Origin: an uncultured Actinomycetes bacterium | GTDB taxonomy: Bacteria; Actinomycetota; Acidimicrobiia; Acidimicrobiales; Acidimicrobilacustridaceae | Assembly (NCBI GenBank): GCA_945957335.1 | Contig: CAMFLJ010000050.1 | Span: 1 to 15,404, forward strand | DNA: 15,404 bases | Reading direction: 5' to 3' | Part shown: positions 6,889 to 13,985 of the stretch, in pieces | How the letters are laid out: each line of letters starts with the position of its first letter | Position numbering within the stretch: the first letter of the stretch is position 1 | Program-made: the position numbers and the translations under genes | Notes under the pieces: model-generated | Told to the model about the DNA's origin: nothing | The model's database searches: none | Seen by the model: only the letters and a program-made list of their open reading frames with translations

Positions 6889-6988
6889 GACCGTTCCCTT
6901 CCCCCCACCCCGCCCGGGCATTCGCCCTGTGGCGCACGACCGTGAGCCACGACACGACCTCACCTCGCCGGTGACGGTCAGACCGGAG

Positions 6989-7852
6989 TCAGAGAGGTGG
7001 TGCCTCGCCGTAGTCGACCTCCCAGAGGCACAGGCCCTGGGGCGGTGCGATGGTGCCCGCCACCTGGCGGTCGCGCGCCCGGATGATGCCCGCCATCTCG
7101 CCCGCCCGCCGGCGACCCCGGCCCATGTCGACCAGGGTGCCGGTGATGCTGCGCACCATCTGGTGGCAGAACGCGGTGGCCTCGATGTCGAGGCGCAGGA
7201 GCTCGTCGCCGAGCACGTGCCAGCGGGCGTCGAGGACCCGCCGCACCAGCGACACCTCGCCGGCGCCCTTGGGCCGGCGGCAGAAGCTCGAGAAGTCGTG
7301 GCTGCCGATCAGCGCGTCGCAGCCCAGCCGCAGGGCAGCCACGTCGAGCGGCTCGGGCACCCACCAGGTGGTGGCGGCCAGGAACGGATCGGGCACCGGC
7401 CGGTTGAGCACCGTGTAGCGGTAGCGGCGGGCGCGCGCCGAGAACCGGGCGTCGAACCCCGGGTCGGCCACCGAGGACTCGCGCACCACGATCGACGGCA
7501 CGCACTGGCCGTTGACCGCTCGGGCGATGCGCACCGGGTCGGCCTTGGCCTCGTCGACGTCGAACGACACCACCTGGCCCCAGGCGTGCACGCCGGCGTC
7601 GGTGCGACCGGCCACCGAGAGCACGACCTCGTGCCCGCAGAAGCGCTCGATCACCTCGCGCAGGGTGCCGGCCACGGTGGCCACGCCCTCGTTCTCGGCC
7701 ATGCCCCGGAAGCGGCCGCCGTCGTAGGCCACGAGCAGGCGGACCCGGATCCGGCCCGGCGCCGGGGGTGCCACCTCGACCGGGGCCGCCACCGCGAGGA
7801 GGGCGGGACGCGCGTCGGCCGACCCCTGGAGGTCGGCCGACGGATGGGTCAT
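6989..7852 (-). CDS. truA: tRNA pseudouridine(38-40) synthase TruA
   Basis: TruA isomerises uridines 38-40 in the anticodon arm of many tRNAs. The catalytic motif GRTDAGVHA is present with the nucleophile Asp85. AYDG near 42-45, RRYRYTVLNR, GSHDFSSFC and the C-terminal HQMVRSITGTLVDMGRGRR complete the family signature. It is the last gene of the rplQ-linked run, 17 bases after rplQ, as in many Actinobacteria. The first 33 residues are Ala/Pro-rich and not family-like, and no Shine-Dalgarno precedes the ATG, so the true start may be one of the internal GTGs (about residues 21 or 27). Family assignment is firm and the start is not. Confidence 0.95.
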   Translation of the reverse strand: MTHPSADLQGSADARPALLAVAAPVEVAPPAPGRIRVRLLVAYDGGRFRGMAENEGVATVAGTLREVIERFCGHEVVLSVAGRTDAGVHAWGQVVSFDVDEAKADPVRIARAVNGQCVPSIVVRESSVADPGFDARFSARARRYRYTVLNRPVPDPFLAATTWWVPEPLDVAALRLGCDALIGSHDFSSFCRRPKGAGEVSLVRRVLDARWHVLGDELLRLDIEATAFCHQMVRSITGTLVDMGRGRRRAGEMAGIIRARDRQVAGTIAPPQGLCLWEVDYGEAPPL

Positions 7853-7869
7853 GTTGGGCGAGCGGTGGT

Positions 7870-8223
7870 TCAGACCAGCTCGATGCGCGCCATCGGGGCG
7901 TTGTCGCCCTGGCGCGGGCCCAGCTTCAGGATCCGGGTGTAGCCGCCCGGACGGTCGAGGTAGCGGGGGCCGATGTCGTCGAACAGCTTCGACGCCATCT
8001 CCTTGTCACCCATGTAGGCCACGACCTGGCGGTGACGGTGCACGCCACCCTTCTTGGCCTTGGTGATGAGCTTCTCGGCGATGGGGCGCAGGGCCTTGGC
8101 CTTGGCCTCGGTGGTGACGATGCCCTCGGCGGCGAAGAGCGACGCCGCCAGGTTGGCCATCATCAGCCGCTGGTGGGACGCCGAGCCGCCGAAGCGCTTC
8201 GACTTGGTGGGGGTTGCAGGCAT
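7870..8223 (-). CDS. rplQ: 50S ribosomal protein L17
   Basis: The 117-residue protein belongs to bacterial L17, which sits near the peptide exit tunnel of the 50S subunit. The N-terminal block KRFGGSASHQRLMMANLAASLF, the TTEAKAKALRPIAEKLIT helix, and the C-terminal DRPGGYTRILKLGPRQGDNAPMARIEL strand are typical. It follows rpoA by seven bases, the universal rpoA-rplQ arrangement, and precedes truA. Length is normal (about 116-125) and nothing is odd. Confidence 0.98.
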   Translation of the reverse strand: MPATPTKSKRFGGSASHQRLMMANLAASLFAAEGIVTTEAKAKALRPIAEKLITKAKKGGVHRHRQVVAYMGDKEMASKLFDDIGPRYLDRPGGYTRILKLGPRQGDNAPMARIELV

Positions 8224-8230
8224 CTTCTGA

Positions 8231-9169
8231 TCAGTCCCGGTGCTTGAGCGACAGACCGCGCTCGTCGAGCTTCTGGATGACCTCGTCGAGCGACTTCTGG
8301 CCGAAGTTGGTGATGGCCAGCAGGTCGTCCTCGGTCTTGAGCAGGAGCTCGCCGACCGTGTTGACCTGTGCCCGCTTGAGGCAGTTGCGGGGACGCTCGC
8401 TCAGGTCGAGGTCCTCGATGGGGAGATCGAGGTCGGGCGACCCCGTGGTGGTGACGGCGACCTCGCCGAGCTCCAGGCCCTGGGGCTCGTCGCTCATCTC
8501 GGCGACGAGCTGCACCAGCGACTGCAGCGTGGCACCGGCGGAGGCCAGGGCCTCACGGGCGGTGATCGAGCCGTCGGTCTCGATGTCGAGCACCAGGCGG
8601 TCGAACTCGGTCGACTGCTCCACGCGGGTGGGCTCCACCGAGAAGGTGACGCGCCGCACCGGCGAGAAGATGGAGTCGACCGGGATCACACCGATGGTGT
8701 TCGAGGTCTTGTTGCGGTCGGCGGAGACGTAGCCGCGGCCCTTCTCGACCGTGAGGTCGAGGGCGAGCCGACCCTGGCCGTTCACCGTGGCGAGGTGGAG
8801 GCCGGGGTTGAGGATCTCGACGTCGGCGTTGAGCGCGATGTCGGCCGCGGTGATCTCGGCCGGGCCACGGACGTCGAGCCGGAGGGTGACCGGCTCGTCG
8901 CTGTAGACCCGCAGGACGAGGTCCTTGAGGTTCAAGATGATGTCGGTGACGTCCTCGGTGACACCCTTGATGGTGTCGAACTCGTGGAGGGCGTCGTCGA
9001 ACCGCACCTGGGTGACCGCTGCGCCGGGGATCGACGACAGCAGCGTGCGCCGGAGCGAGTTGCCCAGGGTGTGGCCGAAGCCGGGCTCGAGCGGGCCGAC
9101 TGCGAACAGCTGACGGTCGCCATCGGCATCGCCGAGCGCTTCGACCTTCGGGCGCTGCATGACCAGCAT
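8231..9169 (-). CDS. rpoA: DNA-directed RNA polymerase subunit alpha
   Basis: The 312-residue alpha subunit nucleates core RNA polymerase as a dimer and contacts promoters and activators. The N-terminal domain has LEPGFGHTLGNSLRRTLLSS (about 27-46) and the VEKGRGYVSADRN segment. An acidic linker (LDLPIEDLDLSE) leads to the C-terminal domain. There Arg259 and Asn262 in RPRNCLKRAQVNTV match the DNA-contacting Arg265 and Asn268 of E. coli. The domain ends ITNFGQKSLDEVIQKL. Actinobacterial alphas are often 330-350 residues with longer acidic tails, so this one is compact. ATG at 9169 follows a GAGG nine bases upstream; an internal ATG at codon 4 is possible. The 71-base gap to rpsD holds a strong stem-loop. 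Confidence 0.98.
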   Translation of the reverse strand: MLVMQRPKVEALGDADGDRQLFAVGPLEPGFGHTLGNSLRRTLLSSIPGAAVTQVRFDDALHEFDTIKGVTEDVTDIILNLKDLVLRVYSDEPVTLRLDVRGPAEITAADIALNADVEILNPGLHLATVNGQGRLALDLTVEKGRGYVSADRNKTSNTIGVIPVDSIFSPVRRVTFSVEPTRVEQSTEFDRLVLDIETDGSITAREALASAGATLQSLVQLVAEMSDEPQGLELGEVAVTTTGSPDLDLPIEDLDLSERPRNCLKRAQVNTVGELLLKTEDDLLAITNFGQKSLDEVIQKLDERGLSLKHRD

Positions 9170-9212
9170 GTGTGTCTACCTCGGTTCCGTGAGATTCGGG
9201 AACGGCGCCGTG

Positions 9213-9232
9213 GGCGGGGGGGCTCCCCCGCC
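9213..9232 (-). promoter_or_regulatory. Stem-loop between rpsD and rpoA
   Basis: GGCGGGGG (9213-9220) pairs perfectly with CCCCCGCC (9225-9232) across a 4-base loop. It begins nine bases after the rpsD stop and is followed on the minus strand by a 10-base palindrome ACGGCGCCGT (9202-9211). No T-run follows, so it is not a classical terminator. It could set the rpoA-to-ribosomal-protein ratio by pausing, processing or RNA protection; this is inference. Confidence 0.4.
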
Positions 9233-9240
9233 GACGGGGC

Positions 9241-9858
9241 CTACTTCGAATAGAGCTCGACGATGAGCTGTTCGCGCACCGGCACGTCGATCTGGTCGCG
9301 CAGGGGGGCCTGGAGCACGGTGGCGGTGAGGCCACCCTCGCCCGACTCGAGCCACGCCGGGGGCGTGCGGTCGAGCACCTCCTTGTTCCACTGCACGACG
9401 ACCATCTCACGGGCCTTGTCGCGGAGGGTGACGACGTCACCCTTGCGGACCCGGTAGCTGGGGATGTCGACCCGCCGGCCGTTGACGTTGATGTGGCCGT
9501 GACCGACGAACTGCCGGGCCTGGGGGCGGGTGGCCGCCCAGCCGGCGCGGTACACGACGTTGTCGAGCCGCATCTCGAGGAACCGGAGCATGTTCTCGCC
9601 GGTGACGCCTTCCTTGCGGTTGGCCTCCTCGTAGAGGTTCCGGAACTGCTTCTCGGACAGGCCGTAGGTGAAGCGGGCCTTCTGCTTCTCCTGCATCTGG
9701 AGCAGGTACTCGCTCGGGTTGCCACGACGGCGGGTGCGGCCGTGCTCACCGGGCGGGTAGGGGCGCTTCTCGAGGGCGACGGTCTCGCCCTTGGTGCCGA
9801 AGATGTTGGTGCCGAGGCGGCGCGACACGCGCGCCTTCGGGCCGGTGTAACGAGCCAT
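9241..9858 (-). CDS. rpsD: 30S ribosomal protein S4
   Basis: The 205-residue S4 protein nucleates 30S assembly on 16S rRNA and in some bacteria represses its own operon. It begins MARYTGPKARVSRRLGTNIFG at the ATG at 9858; the open frame extends upstream into rpsK, which I reject. The N-terminal region carries no cysteines, so this is the zinc-free form. The S4 RNA-binding domain covers about 95-160 (MRLDNVVYRAGWA, GHINVNGRRVDIPSYRVRKGD). The tail ends REQLIVELYSK. The start lies one base after the rpsK stop (TGACATG), suggesting translational coupling. Confidence 0.98.
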   Translation of the reverse strand: MARYTGPKARVSRRLGTNIFGTKGETVALEKRPYPPGEHGRTRRRGNPSEYLLQMQEKQKARFTYGLSEKQFRNLYEEANRKEGVTGENMLRFLEMRLDNVVYRAGWAATRPQARQFVGHGHINVNGRRVDIPSYRVRKGDVVTLRDKAREMVVVQWNKEVLDRTPPAWLESGEGGLTATVLQAPLRDQIDVPVREQLIVELYSK

Positions 9859-9859
9859 G

Positions 9860-10258
9860 TCAGACCCTCCGACGCTTGGGCGGGCGGCAGCCGTTGTGCG
9901 GGACCGGGGTGACGTCCTTGATCCCGGTGACCTCGATGCCGGCGTTCTGGATGCTGCGGATCGCGGTCTCACGACCGGAGCCGGGGCCCTTCACGACCAC
10001 GTCGACCTTGCGGACGCCGTGCTCCATGGCCCGGCGGGCGCACTGCTCGGCGGCCATCTGGGCGGCGAAGGGGGTGCTCTTGCGGGAGCCCTTGAAGCCG
10101 ACGTTGCCGGCCGAGGCCCACGCCAGCACGTTGCCGTCCTGGTCGGTGATGCTGACGATGGTGTTGTTGAACGAGCTCTTGATGTGAGCGACGCCGTAGC
10201 TGACGTTCTTGCGTTCCTTCTTGCGGGGGCGACGGCCCCCGGACGACGGCTTCGCCAT
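9860..10258 (-). CDS. rpsK: 30S ribosomal protein S11
   Basis: The 132-residue S11 protein lies on the platform of the 30S subunit. Typical segments are the basic N-terminus RRPRKKERKNV, GVAHIKSSFNNTIVSITD, WASAGNVGFKGSRKSTPFAAQ, VVVKGPGSGRETAIRSI and the tail TPVPHNGCRPPKRRRV. Its ATG shares one base with the rpsM stop (TAATG), and its own stop lies one base before rpsD. Length and sequence are ordinary. Confidence 0.98.
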   Translation of the reverse strand: MAKPSSGGRRPRKKERKNVSYGVAHIKSSFNNTIVSITDQDGNVLAWASAGNVGFKGSRKSTPFAAQMAAEQCARRAMEHGVRKVDVVVKGPGSGRETAIRSIQNAGIEVTGIKDVTPVPHNGCRPPKRRRV

Positions 10259-10641
10259 TACTTGCGACCCACCTTCTTCTTGCCGGCCACGGTCTTCTTC
10301 GGGCCCTTGCGCGTACGAGCGTTGGTGTGGGTCCGCTGACCCCGCACCGGGAGGCCGCGGCGGTGGCGCAGGCCCTGGTAGCAGCCGATCTCCATCTTGC
10401 GCCGGATGTCCTGGTCGACCTCGCGGCGCAGGTCGCCCTCGACCTTCATGTCGGCGTTGTCGATGTAGGCGCGGATCCGGTTCACCTCTTCGTCGGTGAG
10501 GTCACGGACGCGGGTGGAGGGATCGATGTCGGTGCCGGCGCAGATCTGCTGGGCAGTCGTGCGGCCGATGCCGAAGATGTAGGTGAGGCTGATCTCGAGC
10601 CGCTTCTCGCGGGGGATGTCGACGCCGGAGATACGTGCCAT
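10258..10641 (-). CDS. rpsM: 30S ribosomal protein S13
   Basis: The 127-residue S13 protein sits in the head of the 30S subunit and contacts 50S and P-site tRNA. It begins MARISGVDIPREKRLEISL at the ATG at 10641. The frame continues upstream to 10692 through rpmJ, and I reject that extension. It carries LTYIFGIGRTTAQQI, the helical middle region, and the RGLPVRGQRTHTNARTRKG motif followed by a lysine-rich tail. Its stop overlaps the rpsK start by one base, and its ATG follows the rpmJ stop after one base. Confidence 0.98.
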   Translation of the reverse strand: MARISGVDIPREKRLEISLTYIFGIGRTTAQQICAGTDIDPSTRVRDLTDEEVNRIRAYIDNADMKVEGDLRREVDQDIRRKMEIGCYQGLRHRRGLPVRGQRTHTNARTRKGPKKTVAGKKKVGRK

Positions 10642-10642
10642 G

Positions 10643-10756
10643 TCAGCCCTGCCTCTGCTTGTGGCGGGGGTTCTCGCAGATGACCTGCACACGCCCGTGG
10701 CGGCGGATCACCTTGCACTTCTCACAGATCTTCTTGACGCTTGGTCGTACCTTCAT
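10643..10756 (-). CDS. rpmJ: 50S ribosomal protein L36
   Basis: A 37-residue L36 is encoded between infA and rpsM. It begins MKVRPSVKKICEKCKVIRR and ends NPRHKQRQG. Cys11, Cys14, Cys27 and His32 form the complete zinc ribbon (C-x2-C-x12-C-x4-H), so this is the zinc-binding form. AAGGA lies about seven bases before the ATG at 10756. The infA-rpmJ-rpsM order is standard. A 114-base gap separates it from infA and holds two modest stems (10773-10788 and 10806-10830) of unknown role. Confidence 0.97.
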   Translation of the reverse strand: MKVRPSVKKICEKCKVIRRHGRVQVICENPRHKQRQG

Positions 10757-10870
10757 CACTTCTTCCTTGTCACCTGGATCGTTCCAGGGTCACCGGGGCG
10801 TGTTCCCCCCGGCGGGTCCGACCACGGGGGCCGGACGCTCGTTGAGTGGGTGCTGCTGGCGCTGCGGGTG

Positions 10871-11095
10871 CTACTTGTACCGATAGGTGATGCGGCCGCG
10901 GGTGAGGTCGTACGGCGTCAGCTCCACCTGGACGCGATCACCCGGCAGGATGCGGATGTAGTGCATGCGCATCTTCCCGGAGATGTGGGCCAGCACCTTG
11001 TGGCCGTTCTCGAGCTCGACGCGGAACATGGCGTTCGGCAGCGGCTCGATGACCGTCCCTTCCAGGACGATCGCGTCTTCCTTGGGCTTCGGCAG
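10871..11095 (-). CDS. infA: Translation initiation factor IF-1, apparent CTG start
   Basis: This frame reads (L/M)PKPKEDAIVLEGTVIEPLP, then NAMFRVELENGHKVLAHISG, KMRMHYIRILPGDRVQVEL and TPYDLTRGRITYRYK, a complete IF-1 of 74 residues; the usual length is 72-73. IF-1 binds the 30S A site during initiation. No ATG, GTG or TTG lies in frame between the upstream TAG (near 11170) and the conserved N-terminus. The codon where the family Met belongs is CTG at 11095-11093, with a perfect AGGAGG six bases before it. The only other non-standard candidate I see is an in-frame ATT about 50 bases further up, without such a site. An overlapping frame at 10918-11196 is a shadow. A consensus-like promoter lies about 75 bases upstream. 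A CTG start on an initiation-factor gene would suggest initiation-fidelity control, as known for the AUU start of infC. Confidence 0.93.
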   Translation of the reverse strand: MPKPKEDAIVLEGTVIEPLPNAMFRVELENGHKVLAHISGKMRMHYIRILPGDRVQVELTPYDLTRGRITYRYK

Positions 11096-11101
11096 CGTGG
11101 T

Positions 11102-11107
11102 CCTCCT
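11102..11107 (-). promoter_or_regulatory. infA: Perfect Shine-Dalgarno AGGAGG deciding the infA start
   Basis: AGGAGG on the minus strand, six bases before CTG. This spacing is optimal for CTG and too short (three bases) for the preceding ACG. A foldable stem in the leader (GTGCGGGT with ACCCGTGC, allowing G-U pairs) ends a few bases upstream. Confidence 0.85.
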
Positions 11108-11167
11108 GCTCGCACGGGTGCGCCTACCCGCACGCTGGGCGCGGGGGCGCGGAATGGCCGAGGGACG

Positions 11168-11196
11168 ATCCTAGCGGGACGCGCCAGCACTTCCAA
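11168..11196 (-). promoter_or_regulatory. Sigma70-type promoter of the alpha operon (infA)
   Basis: TTGGAA (11196-11191) and TAGGAT (11173-11168) are exactly 17 bases apart on the minus strand, each matching four of six consensus positions. TAGGAT is a good actinobacterial -10. The predicted start near 11161 gives a leader of about 65 bases to infA. It lies between map and infA, the usual place for the alpha-operon promoter. A weak 6-bp stem near 11221-11242 directly follows the map stop. Confidence 0.6.
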
Positions 11197-11243
11197 ATGC
11201 GCCGCACCGCGGGGACGTCGTTCCCGCTCACCGTAGCGCGGGA

Positions 11244-11987
11244 TCAGGGCCGGGTGAGGATCTCCGGGCCGTCGTCGGTGAGGGCGACGGAGTGCTCGAA
11301 GTGGGCTGACAGCGAGCCGTCGGCGGTCACCACCGTCCAGCCGTCCTCGGTGAGGAAGGTGTCGGGCTCGCCGACGTTCACCATCGGTTCGAGGGCCAGG
11401 GTCATCCCCCGGGTGAGCTTGGTGCCCTTGCCCCGGCGCCCGTGGTTGGGCACCTCGGGCTTCTCGTGCATGGCCCGGCCGATGCCGTGGCCCACGTACT
11501 CGCGCACCACCGAGAAGCCGGCAGCCTCGACCACGGACTGGACGGCCTCGCCGACGTCGCCCATGCGCCCGCCGGGCACCATGGCGGCGATGCCCGCCAT
11601 CATCGAGCGCTCCGTGACCTCGAGCAGGCGGGCCGCCTCGGGGCTGATCTCCCCCACCGGCGCCGTGAAGGCGGCGTCGCCGTGCCAGCCCTCGACGATC
11701 GCACCGCAGTCGATCGAGATGATGTCGCCCTCCTGCAGCACCGTCGGGCCCGGGATGCCGTGGACGATCACGTCGTTGGGCGAGGCGCAGATCACCGCCG
11801 GGAACCCGTGGTAGCCGAGGAAGTTGGAGGTGGCCCCGCGCGAGGCGAGCACCTCGCGGCCGATGGCGTCGAGCTCGGCGGTGGTGACACCGGGGCGGAT
11901 GGCGGTCCGGATGCGGTCGTGCATCTCGGCCACGACCCGGCCGGCGGCGCGCATGAGGCGCAGCTCCTCTCGGCTGCGCCCGCCCAT
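11244..11987 (-). CDS. map: Type I methionine aminopeptidase
   Basis: The 247-residue enzyme removes the N-terminal methionine from nascent proteins using two divalent metal ions. All metal ligands are visible: Asp93 (SIDCG), Asp104 (WHGDAAFT), His167 (YVGHGIGRAMHE), Glu200 (LALEPM) and Glu231 (HFEHSVAL). The substrate-facing His76 lies in VIVHGIP. Length is normal for the short type Ia/b form without an SH3-like extension. The start lies four bases after the adk stop, the conserved secY-adk-map order. It is probably the last gene of the spc transcript. Confidence 0.98.
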   Translation of the reverse strand: MGGRSREELRLMRAAGRVVAEMHDRIRTAIRPGVTTAELDAIGREVLASRGATSNFLGYHGFPAVICASPNDVIVHGIPGPTVLQEGDIISIDCGAIVEGWHGDAAFTAPVGEISPEAARLLEVTERSMMAGIAAMVPGGRMGDVGEAVQSVVEAAGFSVVREYVGHGIGRAMHEKPEVPNHGRRGKGTKLTRGMTLALEPMVNVGEPDTFLTEDGWTVVTADGSLSAHFEHSVALTDDGPEILTRP

Positions 11988-11991
11988 GGGC

Positions 11992-12639
11992 TCAGCCCGC
12001 GAGGTGGGCGTCGATCGCCGCGATCAGCCGGCCGGTGACCTCGTCGGGGGTGCCGAGGCCGTCGACGGCGACGAGCACGCCGGTGCCCTGGTACCAGTCG
12101 ATCGTGGGCTGGGTGTCGGTGGCGTAGGCGGCGAGGCGCTTGGCCACCGCCTCGGGGGTGTCGTCGTCGCGCTGGACGACCTCTCCCCCGCAGGTGTCGC
12201 AGGTCCAGCCCGAGCTGGGCGGGGCCTCGGTGGAGTAGATCCGCCCGCAGCTCTTGCAGACCCGCCGCGACGAGATGCGCTCGAGGACGACGTCCTCGGG
12301 CACCTGGAGGTCGACGGCGACGTCGATGGTGGCGAAGCGGCCCAGCGCCTCGGCCTGCACGACCGTGCGCGGGAAGCCGTCGAGCAGGAACCCGCCGGTG
12401 GCCACGTCGGGCTCCGACAGGCGCTCGTCGACCACGCCGAGCATGACCTCGTCGGGGACGAGGCGGCCCGAGTCCATGTAGGACTTGGCCTCGAGGCCGA
12501 TCGGGGTGGCGTTGGCCACCGCGGCGCGCAGCATGTCGCCGGTGGAGATGTGCGGCGCACCGTAGTGCTGCGACAGCCGGACGGACTGGGTGCCCTTGCC
12601 CGCGCCCTGACGACCGAAGATGACGAGGCGGACGGCCAC
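11992..12639 (-). CDS. adk: Adenylate kinase, zinc-LID type
   Basis: The 215-residue enzyme interconverts ATP plus AMP with two ADP. The P-loop is GRQGAGKGTQ (9-18), where most homologues have Gly-Pro-Pro or Gly-Ala-Pro at the first three positions; the essential GxxGxGK is intact. AMP-binding segments ISTGDMLR (31-38) and GFLLDGFPRT (83-92) are present. The LID carries Cys128, Cys131, Cys147 and Cys150, a structural zinc site. The start is GTG at 12639, whose first base is the last base of the secY TAG stop (TAGTG), so translation is probably coupled to secY. Confidence 0.98.
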   Translation of the reverse strand: MAVRLVIFGRQGAGKGTQSVRLSQHYGAPHISTGDMLRAAVANATPIGLEAKSYMDSGRLVPDEVMLGVVDERLSEPDVATGGFLLDGFPRTVVQAEALGRFATIDVAVDLQVPEDVVLERISSRRVCKSCGRIYSTEAPPSSGWTCDTCGGEVVQRDDDTPEAVAKRLAAYATDTQPTIDWYQGTGVLVAVDGLGTPDEVTGRLIAAIDAHLAG

Positions 12640-13952
12640 TACTTCAGGAACCCTTCGTAGTTGCGCATCATGAGCTGGCTGTCGACCTGCTTCATGGTCT
12701 CCAGGGCCACACCCACGGCGATGAGGATCGAGATGCCGGTGAACTGCACGGTGGTGCCGGGCAGGTACGTGGTGAGGAGGAACGACGGGATCAGGGCCAC
12801 GGCGGCGATGAACAGCGCGCCGGGCAGCGTGATCCGCGACAGCACCTTGGCGAGGTAGCGCTCGGTCTGGGGCCCGGGACGGATGCCCGGGATGAAGCCG
12901 CCCTGCTTGCGCAGCGTGTCGGCCTGCTTGACCGGGTCGAAGGTGATGGCCGTGTAGAAGTACGCGAACCCGATGATCAGGAGGCCGAACACGAGCATGT
13001 GGATCGGCGAGTTCGGGGTGACGAGGTTGGAGTCGATCCAGTCACGGAGGCTGGCGCCCCAGCCGCTGTCGGGGAGCACGAAGCTCAGCAGCTGCGGCAG
13101 GTAGAGCACCGAGCTGGCGAAGATGATCGGGATGACGCCCGACTGGTTGACCTTCAGCGGGATGTAGGTGCTCTGGCCGCCGTACATGCGCCGGCCCACC
13201 ACGCGCTTGGCGAACTGCACCGGGATGCGGCGCTGGCCCTGCTCGACGAAGACGATGGCCACGAGGATCACCAGGTAGCCGGCCAGGACGAACACCACCG
13301 CCGACCAGCCGCCGTTGGCCTTGATGAGGCCGAACTGGTTGGGCAGGCCGGCCACGACCGAGGCGAAGATCAGCAGCGACATGCCGTTGCCGATGCCGCG
13401 CTGGGTGACGAGCTCGCCCATCCACATCAGCAGCGCCGTGCCGGTGGTGAGGGTGAGCACGATGAGCAGCACGTGCCAGATGTCGAAGTTGGGCACCAGG
13501 TCGAGGCCCGTGGTGTTGCCGCCGCGGAGGCCGGCGCCACCGTTGTGGAACAGGTAGGCCAGGCCGGTCGACTGCAGGATCGCGATGCCGATCGTGACGT
13601 AGCGCGTCCACTGGGTGATCTTGCGCTGCCCGACCGCGCCCTGGTTCTGCCACTCCTCGAGCTTGGGGATCACCACGCCGAGGATCTGCATGATGATCGA
13701 CGCCGAGATGTACGGCATGATCCCGAGGGCGAAGATGGCGAAGTTCGTGAGCGCGCCGCCGGAGAACAGCGACAGGAACCCGAGGATGCCGCTGGTCTCC
13801 GCTGTCTGCTTCAGCGAGCTGAGCGCCGCCACGTCGATGCCCGGCACGGGCAGGTGGGCACCCAACCGGTAGAGCACGATCATGGCGACCGTGAACAGGA
13901 CCTTGTTGCGGAGGTCCTGGACCTTGAAGATGTTCTTCAGGTTTGCGAGCAC
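12639..13952 (-). CDS. secY: Preprotein translocase channel subunit SecY
   Basis: SecY forms the membrane channel of the Sec translocon with SecE and SecG. From the GTG at 13952 it has 437 residues, beginning (M)LANLKNIFKVQDLRNKVLF, the usual actinobacterial start, with GGAG eight bases upstream. A GTG 21 bases further up (13973) would add seven residues and is the alternative. About ten hydrophobic membrane segments alternate with basic loops, including the plug-proximal LGIMPYISASIIMQILGVVIP region, the conserved RRIPVQFAKR loop and the GGFIPGIRPG loop. Length matches the family (about 430-440). It lies between rplO and adk as usual. Confidence 0.97.
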   Translation of the reverse strand: MLANLKNIFKVQDLRNKVLFTVAMIVLYRLGAHLPVPGIDVAALSSLKQTAETSGILGFLSLFSGGALTNFAIFALGIMPYISASIIMQILGVVIPKLEEWQNQGAVGQRKITQWTRYVTIGIAILQSTGLAYLFHNGGAGLRGGNTTGLDLVPNFDIWHVLLIVLTLTTGTALLMWMGELVTQRGIGNGMSLLIFASVVAGLPNQFGLIKANGGWSAVVFVLAGYLVILVAIVFVEQGQRRIPVQFAKRVVGRRMYGGQSTYIPLKVNQSGVIPIIFASSVLYLPQLLSFVLPDSGWGASLRDWIDSNLVTPNSPIHMLVFGLLIIGFAYFYTAITFDPVKQADTLRKQGGFIPGIRPGPQTERYLAKVLSRITLPGALFIAAVALIPSFLLTTYLPGTTVQFTGISILIAVGVALETMKQVDSQLMMRNYEGFLK

Positions 13953-13985
13953 CGAGTTGGCTCCTGGCTGCACCCTGCGACCTGG

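Noticed and set aside
10773..10830. Two stems in the infA-rpmJ gap as a terminator
   Set aside because: The stems are only 6 bp, one with a 13-base loop, and no T-run follows. They are plausible by chance in GC-rich sequence.
10918..11196. Minus-strand 92-residue frame over infA
   Set aside because: It is out of frame with the conserved IF-1 sequence, and its translation is Ser/Arg/Cys-rich noise.
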